A stretch of 64,000 bases of DNA from contig NZ_CP051204.2 of assembly GCF_012516375.2 (NCBI RefSeq), forward strand, positions 558,001 through 622,000. The letters are read 5' to 3'. Every line of letters begins with the position of its first letter. Within the stretch, counting starts at the first letter, position 1. The notes under the pieces were generated by a model. It was not told where the DNA came from. It did no database searches and saw nothing but the letters and a program-made list of their open reading frames with translations. Position numbers and translations under genes: made by a program. Of this stretch, positions 34,346 to 43,789 are shown one piece after another. This stretch comes from Chitinophaga oryzae (GTDB taxonomy: Bacteria; Bacteroidota; Bacteroidia; Chitinophagales; Chitinophagaceae).

Positions 34346-34352
34346 CATATTC

Positions 34353-34430
34353 GGGGCCACAGCCGTTTGATTTCGTAGATATTCCTACCCCTATGTATCT
34401 ACGAATGATAACAACTGTGGCCCTTTTGTT
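34353..34430 (+). terminator. two-part hairpin terminator of glyS overlapping the next gene's start
   Basis: Outer stem GGGCCACAG (34354-34362) with CTGTGGCCC (34415-34423), and inner stem TTCGTAGATA (about 34372-34381) with TATCTACGAA (about 34396-34405), followed by TTTTGTTTT. The right half encodes the first residues of the 34393 gene. Confidence 0.65.
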
Positions 34431-34845
34431 TTGTTGTGTTTCCCTGTACGCCCAAAAGGTCCCCCACGATTCTACCAAGCATTCCCGCATACCACGCCCC
34501 GCATATTCCCGGAACCAATGGCCGCATGTCGTATATGGTACGCTGTTCGGGCCTTGCGGTATTGGTGCTAATTATGACACCCGGTTCAACGGTAAACGCA
34601 CGGGTATAGGAATGCGTGCAGGTGCCGGTTTTGCGCCCGGCTATGACGAAAGCCGGACGAGCCATAAACGTATTTATCAGGTTGAAGAGGGCGTGTCAGG
34701 CGGTACCACGCTGGGCTGGCTGTCGGTCGCCGGCCGGCGGCACTTTATCAGTAAACATTTTATGTTCAGGATAGGAGCCATGCTGATGTTTTCGTCCAAC
34801 CAGGTAACCCCTAACCTGGACACTGGTTTTGGCTACTGTTTTTAA
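34393..34845 (+). CDS. hypothetical secreted protein, outer-membrane-barrel-like
   Basis: A 150-aa protein with a signal peptide (cleavage near SLYAQK, about residue 20) and a glycine- and aromatic-rich mature chain (YGTLFGPCGIGANYDTRF, GIGMRAGAGFAPGYDE) ending FGYCF, which looks like a small outer-membrane beta barrel. The start codon and signal-peptide codons overlap a terminator-like structure. A start at 34405 is an alternative. The protein looks real by its signal peptide, but the family is not identified. Confidence 0.6.
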   Translation: MYLRMITTVALLFCCVSLYAQKVPHDSTKHSRIPRPAYSRNQWPHVVYGTLFGPCGIGANYDTRFNGKRTGIGMRAGAGFAPGYDESRTSHKRIYQVEEGVSGGTTLGWLSVAGRRHFISKHFMFRIGAMLMFSSNQVTPNLDTGFGYCF

Positions 34846-34850
34846 GGCTA

Positions 34851-35573
34851 TTAACCGTACAGCTCCAGGTGGATGTCGTGGCGGTCGTATCCCATGGCGG
34901 TGATGCGCTGCCGTGCCTCGTCTATCATGGCTTTCCAGCCGCAGAGATAGAAATTGGCCGGGCGCTTGTTGTCTGCCAGCATTTCTTCGTAAATACTGTG
35001 TACGTAGCCCTTTTTGCCGGTCCAGTCTTCCTGGCGGCTCAGGGTGGGGATATAATGAAAGCGGGGCATGTCTTTGTCCAGCTGCCGCATTTCGTCGGCG
35101 TACAGCAGGTCCTGTTCATAACGGCAGCCAAATATCAGGTGGATATCGGGGTGGGGCAACTGATGCAGCTGTATGTACTGTACCATGGACCGGAACGGCG
35201 CTATGCCGGTACCGGTGCAGATCAGGAACAGGTCTTTTTCCATGTCCGCCGGCAGGGTAAACATTCCCAGCGGTCCCCTTACCTGCAGGGTACTCCCCTC
35301 TTTGATTTCATTGAAAAGGTAGGTGCTGCCTGCGCCACCTTCCAGTAATACGATTACCAGCTCAAAGATATTGGTGCTGTCCGGGTGGGAGGCGATGGAG
35401 TAACTGCGCCAGCGCTTGTTTTTCTTTTCATGAATGGGAAGGTCCAGGGTGACAAACTGCCCTGGTTTAAAATCAAACCGTTCCAGCTCGGGGATACGGA
35501 TCCAGAAACGCCGAGTATTAGGGGTTGCATCTACCAGCCGGGTAACGATACCTGTATACCAGATCTCCTGCAT
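34851..35573 (-). CDS. FAD-dependent oxidoreductase, ferredoxin-NADP reductase-like
   Basis: A 240-aa flavoprotein of the FNR family. RSYS (56-59) binds FAD, LLEGGAGSTYL and RGPLGMF follow, and CTGTGIAPFRS is the NAD(P) pyrophosphate motif. The C-terminal YLCGWKAMIDEARQ is typical. No [2Fe-2S] domain is fused. The electron acceptor is unknown: ferredoxin, flavodoxin or a hydroxylase partner are possible. It is divergent from mfd across repeat A5. Confidence 0.9.
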   Translation of the reverse strand: MQEIWYTGIVTRLVDATPNTRRFWIRIPELERFDFKPGQFVTLDLPIHEKKNKRWRSYSIASHPDSTNIFELVIVLLEGGAGSTYLFNEIKEGSTLQVRGPLGMFTLPADMEKDLFLICTGTGIAPFRSMVQYIQLHQLPHPDIHLIFGCRYEQDLLYADEMRQLDKDMPRFHYIPTLSRQEDWTGKKGYVHSIYEEMLADNKRPANFYLCGWKAMIDEARQRITAMGYDRHDIHLELYG

Positions 35574-35615
35574 GGAAAAAGGATTTTGATGTCACTGAAT
35601 ATAACAAAACATTTT

Positions 35616-35722
35616 CGGATTTCTTGATTTTGGGATTTGGGAATTTTGGGTTTTCGCGGAGAGGAGCGGCATCCCCCAAATCTCCCAATCAAAAAATCCG
35701 TAAATCCGTAAATCCGTAAATC
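35616..35722. repeat. family A intergenic inverted repeat (copy A5) between divergent genes
   Basis: Left arm 35616-35643 and right arm 35673-35700 pair with a few mismatches (CGGATTTCTTGATTTTGGGA versus the complement of CCCAATCAAAAAATCCG). The right arm extends into TAAATCCG repeated at 35701 and 35709. Since the flanking genes diverge, this copy cannot be a terminator for either. Confidence 0.75.
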
Positions 35723-35763
35723 AAATAATTAAATGTCCTACTAACCAAATCGCTAAATGTTCG

Positions 35764-35771
35764 TATCTTTG
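35764..35771 (+). promoter_or_regulatory. -7 promoter element 8 bases before the mfd start
   Basis: TATCTTTG matches TAnnTTTG, 8 bases before the ATG at 35780, so the mRNA would be leaderless or nearly so. Confidence 0.55.
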
Positions 35772-35779
35772 CAACCTTC

Positions 35780-38700
35780 ATGAATTTACAGGCTGTATTA
35801 CAATTATTTCAACGTGATGCTCGCCTGCAGACGCTGGTGAAGGGGATTCAATCACCCACCCCACAATACTTTCAGCTGTCTTCCCTCAGCGGGAGTGCAA
35901 TAAATTTTGTGGCGGTTTCAGCCTGGGCAAATGCAGACGCGAACCATCTCTTTATTCTGAATGATAAAGAGGAGGCAGCCTATTTCCAGAACGATCTGGA
36001 AGAACTCAGCCAGGCCCTTGATATTTTCTACTTCCCCGACTCTTTCAAAAAAACCGGACAGTTCCAGGAGCTCAACAGCAGCCATAGTATGCTGCGCACA
36101 GAAGCCCTGATGAAATTTTCCGGCGACAGCGTGCGGAAGAAGGTACTGGTCACCTACCCCGAAGCACTCTGGGAAAAAGTGGCCGGCAGCAAGGCTTTCA
36201 GCGCCAACATGGTGCAGCTGAAAGTGGGCGACGTGCTGAAAGTGGACCCCCTGCTGGAAAAGCTGATCAGCTGGGGATTTGAACATACCGATTTCGTATA
36301 TGAGCCCGGTCAGTACGCACTGAGAGGCGGTATCCTCGATATTTATTCCTTCGGTAACGAAAAACCTTACCGTATAGAATTGTTCGGGGAAGATATTGAC
36401 TCCATCCGCTTGTTCGATCCGGAAACCCAACTTAGCGAGCGCAAGCTTACTCAGGTGACGCTCATCGCTAATATGGACACCCATACGGTGGACCATCAGA
36501 AGACTTCACTGCTGGAGTTCCTTCCCGCCAATACCGTTGTGTGGATGAAAGACCCTGCCTACATCCGGGGCGTGGTGGAACAGCTGGAACAACGGCTGGA
36601 CGACTGGCTGCTGACCGGCCAGAAAGTGAAGGTCAACGACGACGAGGACATGGTGCTCAACAGCGACGATTTCGTGAAAGCCGCTCCGCTGCTGGAACAG
36701 CTGTTGAAAAGGACCACCGTCGTCTTCGGCAACAAAGAATATCTCACAGAAAACGGCATACAACCGGAAACCATCGTCTTCGATACACAGGAGCAACCGG
36801 TGTTTAACAGGCAGTTCGATCTCCTCATCAAAGACCTGGCACAACATAACAACAACAAATACTCCCTTTTTATATTCGCAGATAACCCGCGCCAGCTCGA
36901 ACGCCTGCGCAGTATCTTCGAAGACCTGAAAGCAGCATTTGTCTTCTTTCCCATACCGGTGGCCATCAGCCACGGGTTCATCGATCACTCGCTGAAACTG
37001 GCCTGCTACACCGATCACCAGATCTTCCAGCGTTTCCACAAGTCAAGGGTAAAACAAGCCTACAACAAAAACAAGGCGATTACCATGAAGACGCTGCGGG
37101 AGCTGCAGCCCGGCGATTATGTAACGCATATCGACCACGGCGTGGGCGTGTACAGCGGTTTGCAGAAGATCGAATCCGGCGGTAAAATGCAGGAAGCTAT
37201 CCGCATCATTTACAAAAACAACGACCTGTTGTATGTAAATATCAACTCCCTGCACAAGATCAGCAAGTACACCGGTAAGGAAGGCGTGGAACCGCGGGTG
37301 AATAAGCTCGGCAGCGACGCGTGGGACAAGCTGAAAGAGAAAGCCAAAACACAGGTTAAAGATATCGCCAAAGACCTGATCAGGTTATACGCCGTAAGAA
37401 AAGCCCAGCAGGGCTTTGCACACGCTCCGGACACCTATCTGCAGACAGAGCTGGAAGCCTCCTTCCTGTATGAAGATACGCCCGACCAGAGCAAAGCCAC
37501 TGCCGACGTGAAACGCGACATGGAAAGCCCTGCCCCCATGGACCGCCTCGTGTGCGGCGATGTGGGCTTCGGTAAAACGGAAGTAGCCATCCGTGCTGCG
37601 TTTAAATCCATCGTGGACGGTAAACAGGCCGCCGTACTGGTGCCGACCACTATCCTTGCATTCCAGCACTACAAAACCTTCTCCGATCGTTTGAAAGATT
37701 TCCCCTGTACGGTGGATTATCTTAACCGCTTCAAGTCTTCCAAAGAGAAAAAAGAAACGCTCAAACGCCTCGAGGAAGGCAAGATAGATATCATCATCGG
37801 TACCCACGCCCTGCTGAGCAAAGACGTGAAGTTTAAGGACCTCGGCGTGCTGGTGGTAGACGAGGAACAGAAGTTCGGTGTGTCTGCCAAAGAAAAGCTG
37901 AAACAGCTGAAACATAACGTAGATACGCTCACGCTAACGGCAACGCCTATACCGAGAACGCTGCAGTTTTCGTTGATGGGCGCCCGTGACCTTTCCATCA
38001 TCAATACGCCGCCGCCTAACCGGCAGCCTATTGAAACGGAAGTACAGGTCTTCAACCAGGACGCCATCCGGGACGCCATCTACTACGAAACGGAAAGAGG
38101 CGGACAGGTATACTTCGTACACAACCGCGTGAAAGGCCTGGCGGAAATGTCGTCCCTGATACAGGGTCTCTGCCCCGACCTGTCTATCGCTACGGCGCAC
38201 GGCCAGCTGGAAGGACATCAGCTGGAAGAAGTGATCCTCGATTTCATCGACCGGAAATATGACGTACTGGTATGTACCAACATCGTGGAAAGCGGTGTGG
38301 ACATCCCCAACGCCAATACTATTATCATCAATAATGCGCATCACTTCGGCTTGAGTGATCTGCATCAGCTGCGTGGCCGCGTGGGCCGCAGTAACAAAAA
38401 AGCTTTCTGCTACCTGCTGGCCCCGCCTATGAGCACCCTCACCGCAGACAGCCGCAAACGCCTGCAAACGCTCGAACAGCATAGTGAGCTGGGTAGCGGC
38501 TTCCAGATCGCCATGCGCGACCTCGATATCCGCGGCGCCGGTAACCTGCTCGGCGGTGAACAAAGCGGGTTCATGGCGGAAATAGGCTTCGATATGTACC
38601 AGAAGATCCTCGATGAAGCTATCCGTGAACTGAAACAAAACGAATTCCGCGACCTCTTCAAGGAACAGCTGGAAGAGAAAAAAGACTTCGTCAACGACTG

Positions 38701-39151
38701 TACAATCGATACCGACCTCGAAATACTGATCCCGGATACCTATATAGAAAGCATCCAGGAACGTCTCAACCTGTACCAGGAACTGGACAATATCACGGAA
38801 GACGGCAGGTTACAACAGTTTGAGAAAGAACTGACAGACCGCTTCGGCCCGCTGCCTGAACCGGTAAGAGACCTGCTCACCATGATACGCTGCCGCTGGA
38901 TGGCCATACAGCTGGGCTTCGAAAAAATGATGCTCAAAGAAGAAAACCTCCGCTGCTACTTTATCAATAACCCCGATTCCCCGTATTTTGAATCGCCTAC
39001 GTTTAACCATATATTAACGTATATACAAACCCGTACCAACAACGCCAAACTGAAACAGGTAGGCAAAAACTTCATGCTGGTGGTGAACCGTATCCGTCAT
39101 ATGGACGATCTGCATGCTTTCCTCAAAGGCATTACGGATAGCCGCAAATAA
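35780..39151 (+). CDS. mfd: transcription-repair coupling factor Mfd
   Basis: An 1123-aa DNA translocase that removes stalled RNA polymerase and recruits UvrA. The order is UvrB-like N-terminal region, RNA polymerase interaction domain (LQPGDYVTHIDHGVGVYSGL near residue 440), helicase motor with P-loop GDVGFGKTE (about 593-600) and DEEQKFGV (about 693), the RecG-like TRG motif region, then the TRCF C-terminal domain (ERLNLYQELDNI). The length is normal. Confidence 0.97.
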   Translation: MNLQAVLQLFQRDARLQTLVKGIQSPTPQYFQLSSLSGSAINFVAVSAWANADANHLFILNDKEEAAYFQNDLEELSQALDIFYFPDSFKKTGQFQELNSSHSMLRTEALMKFSGDSVRKKVLVTYPEALWEKVAGSKAFSANMVQLKVGDVLKVDPLLEKLISWGFEHTDFVYEPGQYALRGGILDIYSFGNEKPYRIELFGEDIDSIRLFDPETQLSERKLTQVTLIANMDTHTVDHQKTSLLEFLPANTVVWMKDPAYIRGVVEQLEQRLDDWLLTGQKVKVNDDEDMVLNSDDFVKAAPLLEQLLKRTTVVFGNKEYLTENGIQPETIVFDTQEQPVFNRQFDLLIKDLAQHNNNKYSLFIFADNPRQLERLRSIFEDLKAAFVFFPIPVAISHGFIDHSLKLACYTDHQIFQRFHKSRVKQAYNKNKAITMKTLRELQPGDYVTHIDHGVGVYSGLQKIESGGKMQEAIRIIYKNNDLLYVNINSLHKISKYTGKEGVEPRVNKLGSDAWDKLKEKAKTQVKDIAKDLIRLYAVRKAQQGFAHAPDTYLQTELEASFLYEDTPDQSKATADVKRDMESPAPMDRLVCGDVGFGKTEVAIRAAFKSIVDGKQAAVLVPTTILAFQHYKTFSDRLKDFPCTVDYLNRFKSSKEKKETLKRLEEGKIDIIIGTHALLSKDVKFKDLGVLVVDEEQKFGVSAKEKLKQLKHNVDTLTLTATPIPRTLQFSLMGARDLSIINTPPPNRQPIETEVQVFNQDAIRDAIYYETERGGQVYFVHNRVKGLAEMSSLIQGLCPDLSIATAHGQLEGHQLEEVILDFIDRKYDVLVCTNIVESGVDIPNANTIIINNAHHFGLSDLHQLRGRVGRSNKKAFCYLLAPPMSTLTADSRKRLQTLEQHSELGSGFQIAMRDLDIRGAGNLLGGEQSGFMAEIGFDMYQKILDEAIRELKQNEFRDLFKEQLEEKKDFVNDCTIDTDLEILIPDTYIESIQERLNLYQELDNITEDGRLQQFEKELTDRFGPLPEPVRDLLTMIRCRWMAIQLGFEKMMLKEENLRCYFINNPDSPYFESPTFNHILTYIQTRTNNAKLKQVGKNFMLVVNRIRHMDDLHAFLKGITDSRK

Positions 39152-39338
39152 TTTTTTTGTAACATTTTCATTGTGTAATCGTTTCATTCATAATTAGAAA
39201 CGAATGTTTTTACATGTGTATATGATATCGGGTGAAAAATTTTTTCCCGGCTTTTGTGGAAACAGGGTTTTACGCTGCATCATGAGGGTGTAATAAACAT
39301 CGAAAACAATTTTTTTTAAATAAGAAAAACAAAGACAC

Positions 39339-40049
39339 ATGAAAAAGGTAATGTTATTAGCCGCCGGATTATTCTTCGCTCTGAGCACCTTCGCCCAACA
39401 GGCTGACAATAAACAGGTAAAGAAAATTGAAGTGAACGGCTCTGCTGAAATTGAAATCACACCGGATGAACTCAACCTGGACATCTCCCTGAAAGAATAT
39501 TTAAAAGGTAAAACCAAAGTGGACATCACCACACTGGAAAAACAGCTGGTGAAAGCCATCGTGGATGCAGGCCTGCCGAAAGAAGTGCTGACAATCGAAA
39601 ACGTGAACGGTTTCAACAATGAATATTTCCTCCGTAAGAAAAAAGATCCGGTAGAATTCATGGCCCGCAAGCAGTACCGCCTGAAACTGACCAAACTGGA
39701 TAAAATCAACGATATCCTGGGCGCGGTAGATGCGGAAGGTATTGAAAGCACCCGCATCTCTTCCTATACTTCCAGCAAAATGGACCAGTACCGCAAAGAA
39801 GCGAAAATCAAAGCGATCAAAGCTGCTAAAGAGAAAGCTGAATACATGCTGGCTGCTATCGGTAACAGCATCGATAACGTGATCGAAGTACAGGAAATCA
39901 ACACCGATAACTACGCTGACTACCGTCCGCAGATCATGGCCAATGCAATGTACAAATCTGCTGATGCCGTTGGCGGTGGCGCTCCTGAGATTGATTTCAA
40001 AACCATCAAAGTTCGTGCTGAAGTAAGGACCGTGTTTAGCATCAAATAG
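39339..40049 (+). CDS. SIMPL (DUF541) domain-containing protein
   Basis: A 236-aa periplasmic protein with a signal peptide ending near STFAQQ. SIMPL domain features are IEVNGSAEIEITPDELNLDISL at the start and KAAKEKAEYMLAAIGNSIDNVIEV, with DFKTIKVRAEVRTVFSI at the end. Such proteins are periplasmic or outer-membrane factors of uncertain role. A long, nested palindrome follows before the convergent Oar-type gene. Confidence 0.87.
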   Translation: MKKVMLLAAGLFFALSTFAQQADNKQVKKIEVNGSAEIEITPDELNLDISLKEYLKGKTKVDITTLEKQLVKAIVDAGLPKEVLTIENVNGFNNEYFLRKKKDPVEFMARKQYRLKLTKLDKINDILGAVDAEGIESTRISSYTSSKMDQYRKEAKIKAIKAAKEKAEYMLAAIGNSIDNVIEVQEINTDNYADYRPQIMANAMYKSADAVGGGAPEIDFKTIKVRAEVRTVFSIK

Positions 40050-40070
40050 TGCTCGCCGGCTCGCGGAGTT

Positions 40071-40223
40071 CACGCAAAGACGCAAAGCAGCAAAGAGCGC
40101 AAAGATTATATAAGCGAGCAAAGAAAGCAAAGGGGCGAAGATCAAATTTGATCTTCGCCCCTTTGCTTTCTTATTTAACCTTAAAAATTCTTTGCGCTCT
40201 TTGCTGCTTTGCGCCTTTGCGTG
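40071..40223. repeat. family B intergenic inverted repeat (copy B3) with a nested 52-bp perfect palindrome
   Basis: Outer arms 40071-40105 and 40189-40223 match at 34 of 35 bases (CACGCAAAGACGCAAAGCAG start). Inside, 40121-40146 and 40147-40172 form a perfect palindrome of 52 bases without a loop, with GGGGCGAAGATCAAA on the left half. It lies between convergent genes. Confidence 0.9.
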
Positions 40224-40231
40224 AGCGAGGA

Positions 40232-43200
40232 CTAGAAGCTGTATCTCAGGCCCAGTTGCATCTGATGACGGGAACCGAAGAAGTCTTTGGAATAAGGTGA
40301 TCCCGGATTTTCCAGTTTGAGGATCGGGTAGTTGTTCACCACTTTTCCGGTCGGTGTTGCACCTACGCTGGCAGAAGAGTTGAAGGTGTTCGGTGAGAAG
40401 TACTGAATACCCCAGTCTTTGTTGATCAGGTTGGTCACGTTCACGATGTCATAAGTGAGTGTCAGTGTGTGCATGGATTTACCGGCTTTGAAGTTGAAAT
40501 CCTGGCTAAAGCGGAAGTCAGCCTGTGTGTTCCATGGTGTACGGCCACCGTTACGTTCGGTGAACTGGCCTTTGCGGCCGCTCAGGTATTTATCATTATT
40601 GATGTAGGTCATGAATTCTGTTGCTTGTTGAGCGGCAGTTTTGCCATTAACGTCAGCAAAGAAGTTGGTCGCTTCTGCTACATCTTTCGGGATGTAAGCG
40701 AGGCTCACCTGCTGCGGCGTACCCTGTACGGTAGCGTTTACGAAACCATAGGTATACGGTAAACCGGAAGAGGTGTTAAAGAACACGGAGAAGTTGGAAA
40801 CCCATTTGTTTTTGGCATCCCAGGCGTGTTTGTAGTTAACGGTGGCAACGATGCGGTTGCGGATGTCGAAGTTGGAGTAAGCCAGCGCCGGGTTATTCGG
40901 GTTCAGCGCCTGGTTCAGCTGCCAGTTAGACTCCATGGAGTTACGGATACCGTTGGTGATGTCTTTAGCTTGTCCGTAAGTGTAAGCTGCCATTACGTTC
41001 AGGCCAAAGGGGAAGGATTTGGACACCTGCGCAGTGATGCTGTAACGGTAACCTTTATCCGTGTTGGACAACAGGTAAGCATTCGTATATAACGGATTGA
41101 TTTTAGTACCGGACCAGATAGGCTGTTGTTTGTTCACGTCGTAGGCATAATAAGTAGGATTGTCTGCCAGGTTGATCTGCTGGAACATCAGGTCTTTGAT
41201 CACTTTGGTATAGATACCTTCAACGCTGAATTTCCACTGGTCGCGGGTGTTGTACTCGAGGGCGAGGCTGCTTCTCCATACCTGCGGCATTTTGAAGTTG
41301 TTGTCGATCAGGTCTACCTGTGTAGCGCCGGAAGCGTCATTAACTTTAGCACCGTTCTGGGCGGCGAAATCTGCGATACCGTTTTGGGAAGGTTGCGCTG
41401 CTGCGATCGGGCCGTTTACAAAAGGTTTGCTGGAACGCTGGTCGTAAGCACCGTAAGTTACACCGTTGTTGTAGTAAGCATAACCTAACCATGCGAAAGG
41501 AATACGGCCGGTGAAGAGACCGGTACCACCGCGCAGTACGAGGCTGTTGTCGCCTTTGATATCATAGTTGAAACCTAAACGCGGAGAAATCTGGATGTTG
41601 TTCAGGAAGTTGTTTTTGATATCCTGTGGCTTGGTGTACGTATAGGTGGTACCATAGTTCGGGTCAACAGGCGCTTTGGTGGTTTTGTCGCTCAGCGGCT
41701 GTTTGTTCGGAATACCGGCATAGTCTAAACGGATACCTGGTGTAATTCTGAAGCGGTCGGTCAGCTGGATTTCATCCTGGCCGTACAGGCTCAGCAGGTT
41801 TACTTTAAACTGTGCCGGCGGGTTGGCCATGATATAATCACGGGAGTTGTTGGCGTAGTTGTAGTTACCACGTACGCGGCTGGGATTGTTGGCGAGGAAA
41901 TCCTCAACGCTGTTGTAGTCGATACGGCCGTTCCAGGAGTTTACAAAACCATAGGTGATGTTGTAAAACTCGTTGTGCGTACCTACTGTGATGGTATGGT
42001 TGCCTTTGAAGATGGTGACGTTATCGGTGATCTCAAAGGTTTTTTGTTTCATGTTGAAGATGCTGGCTTCGCGGTCGGTACCGAGGAAGATGGTAGAACC
42101 GGCGGTACGGCCTTTGATCTGGATCTGCGGGGTTGCAGGATCAGACAGCGGCGTTCTGTAGTCATGAACGTTGGAGTAACCCAGGATCAGGCTGTTGGAG
42201 ATGCTGCTGTTGAAGTTGCTTTTCAGTTCTGCAACGGTAGAAGACTGGTTGTTCACCTGTTTGAAGTCGATACCTTTGAAACGGAAGTTCTGTTGGTCGC
42301 GTTCCAGGTTGGTTGCTTCGGAGGTGATGGTATTGTTACGGAGAGACAGGTGATGTTTGTCGTTGATGTGCCAGTCCAGTCTGTTGAAGAATTTATTGGA
42401 GTTGGAATAGATGCTGGTGTTACCGGCGGTTCCGATATCCACGCCATAGGATTTCATTACGGCGGTGATGTCTGCGGCGTCTTTTTCGGTGAGGATGCCG
42501 CCACCGTCAGCTGAACCAGCGGCGAGGATCACCGGGTCTACACGGCGGGTGATTTCTTCGTTGGTGAAGAAGAACAGTTTGTTTTTGATGATAGGGAAAC
42601 CAACACGGGCGCCTGCCTGGTATTCATGGAAGTCGCTGGGCAGTTTGGAGCCGTCGCCGGCGTTGTTTTTACCGATCATAGCGGCATTACGGCCGTAACC
42701 GTAGATGGAGCCGTGTACTTCGTTGGTACCGCTGCGGGTTACTGCGTTTACGCTACCGCCGAGGAAGTTACCTACTTTTACGTCGAAGGGGGCCAACAAT
42801 ACCTGTACGTCCTGGATCGCGTCGAGAGACACGGGATTGGTACGGGTGCTGCTGCCGGGCTGACCGCTGGTAGAGCTCTGGCCACCGAGAGAGGGGCTGA
42901 AGCCGATCGCATCGTTGTTGATGGCGCCGTCCACAGTCACGTTATTATAACGATAGTTGGTACCGAGGAAAGAGTTGTTGTTGCTCTGCGGAGTTACCTT
43001 GGTGAGGTCCTGCAGGCTGCGGCTCAGGGTAGGCATGCTTTTGATCTGCTCCTGTCCTATTTTGGTGCCGCCGGTTTTGCTGCCGGTATTGCCTGTCACC
43101 ACTATTTCGCTCAGCGCAGTGGATTCTTCCTGTAATTTAAAGTTGAAGTTGGTAGTACCCAGTGCCAGGTTCACATTTTCCTTTACTTCTTTTTTATAGC

Positions 43201-43456
43201 CGATGAATGAAACGGTAACGGTGTAGGGACCGCCCGGGTTCAGGTTCGGTACAATATAACGACCGTCGCTGTTGGTCTGTGTACCATTTTTAGTGCCAGT
43301 GGCGGTGTTCAACACAACAACCGTTACACCGGGAATAGCCTGACCGGAAGGATCTGCTACTTTACCTGAGATAATAGAGGTGGTAATCTGCGCTTGTGTG
43401 TTGTTAAAACATAAAACGACCAGAATGCTCGCTAATAGCGTGACAAATGATTTCAT
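40232..43456 (-). CDS. Oar-type TonB-dependent receptor
   Basis: A 1074-aa outer-membrane protein. The signal peptide ends near NTQAQI. A carboxypeptidase-regulatory-like domain (about 27-115: SGKVADPSGQAIPGVTVVVLN) is followed by the plug (ALSEIVVTGNTGSKTGG, then QDLTKVTPQSNN) and a barrel ending in QMQLGLRYSF. This is the Oar/OmpA-related class, which usually lacks a SusD partner; none is present here. The ligand is unknown. A short inverted repeat lies 4 bases upstream of the start. Confidence 0.9.
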   Translation of the reverse strand: MKSFVTLLASILVVLCFNNTQAQITTSIISGKVADPSGQAIPGVTVVVLNTATGTKNGTQTNSDGRYIVPNLNPGGPYTVTVSFIGYKKEVKENVNLALGTTNFNFKLQEESTALSEIVVTGNTGSKTGGTKIGQEQIKSMPTLSRSLQDLTKVTPQSNNNSFLGTNYRYNNVTVDGAINNDAIGFSPSLGGQSSTSGQPGSSTRTNPVSLDAIQDVQVLLAPFDVKVGNFLGGSVNAVTRSGTNEVHGSIYGYGRNAAMIGKNNAGDGSKLPSDFHEYQAGARVGFPIIKNKLFFFTNEEITRRVDPVILAAGSADGGGILTEKDAADITAVMKSYGVDIGTAGNTSIYSNSNKFFNRLDWHINDKHHLSLRNNTITSEATNLERDQQNFRFKGIDFKQVNNQSSTVAELKSNFNSSISNSLILGYSNVHDYRTPLSDPATPQIQIKGRTAGSTIFLGTDREASIFNMKQKTFEITDNVTIFKGNHTITVGTHNEFYNITYGFVNSWNGRIDYNSVEDFLANNPSRVRGNYNYANNSRDYIMANPPAQFKVNLLSLYGQDEIQLTDRFRITPGIRLDYAGIPNKQPLSDKTTKAPVDPNYGTTYTYTKPQDIKNNFLNNIQISPRLGFNYDIKGDNSLVLRGGTGLFTGRIPFAWLGYAYYNNGVTYGAYDQRSSKPFVNGPIAAAQPSQNGIADFAAQNGAKVNDASGATQVDLIDNNFKMPQVWRSSLALEYNTRDQWKFSVEGIYTKVIKDLMFQQINLADNPTYYAYDVNKQQPIWSGTKINPLYTNAYLLSNTDKGYRYSITAQVSKSFPFGLNVMAAYTYGQAKDITNGIRNSMESNWQLNQALNPNNPALAYSNFDIRNRIVATVNYKHAWDAKNKWVSNFSVFFNTSSGLPYTYGFVNATVQGTPQQVSLAYIPKDVAEATNFFADVNGKTAAQQATEFMTYINNDKYLSGRKGQFTERNGGRTPWNTQADFRFSQDFNFKAGKSMHTLTLTYDIVNVTNLINKDWGIQYFSPNTFNSSASVGATPTGKVVNNYPILKLENPGSPYSKDFFGSRHQMQLGLRYSF

Positions 43457-43460
43457 AAAG

Positions 43461-43478
43461 CCTGTAAGTATTTACAGG
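43461..43478. promoter_or_regulatory. small inverted repeat directly upstream of the Oar-type receptor
   Basis: CCTGTAA-GTAT-TTACAGG, ending 4 bases before the minus-strand ATG. In the mRNA it could fold next to the start codon and affect translation. The rest of the 333-base gap 43457-43789 shows only this and the terminator at 43735-43764. Confidence 0.35.
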
Positions 43479-43734
43479 TGCAAAACAACTACTCCAAAGC
43501 AACCAGAATGTTAACTCATTATTACGAAATTGTTAAGGAGTGCTTAAAATGATCTTAAAATAACCTAATTAACCTACGATTAAGTGAATTTAATATCATG
43601 TTCGCGCAGATATATGAAACCTGTGTTAACAATCGATGAAGGAATTGTAACGCCCGGATTGTTTAACAGTTCCTAAACAATAATTTTAGTAAGACAACCA
43701 GTATGACTATACGAAAAATGTTCCCGCGTGAACA

Positions 43735-43768
43735 AAAAACCCCGTCTTAAAAGACAGGGTTTTTCTTG
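43735..43768. terminator. terminator of the 153-aa lipoprotein gene
   Basis: AAAAACCCCGTCTT (43735-43748) pairs with AAGACAGGGTTTTT (43751-43764) with one G-U pair, with T-rich sequence on both sides. Confidence 0.78.
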
Positions 43769-43789
43769 TTTTTTTAAAACGGTGATTAC

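Noticed and set aside
32864..34360. 498-codon open frame on the minus strand opposite glyS
   Set aside because: It covers exactly the glyS gene in antisense and has no motif of its own.
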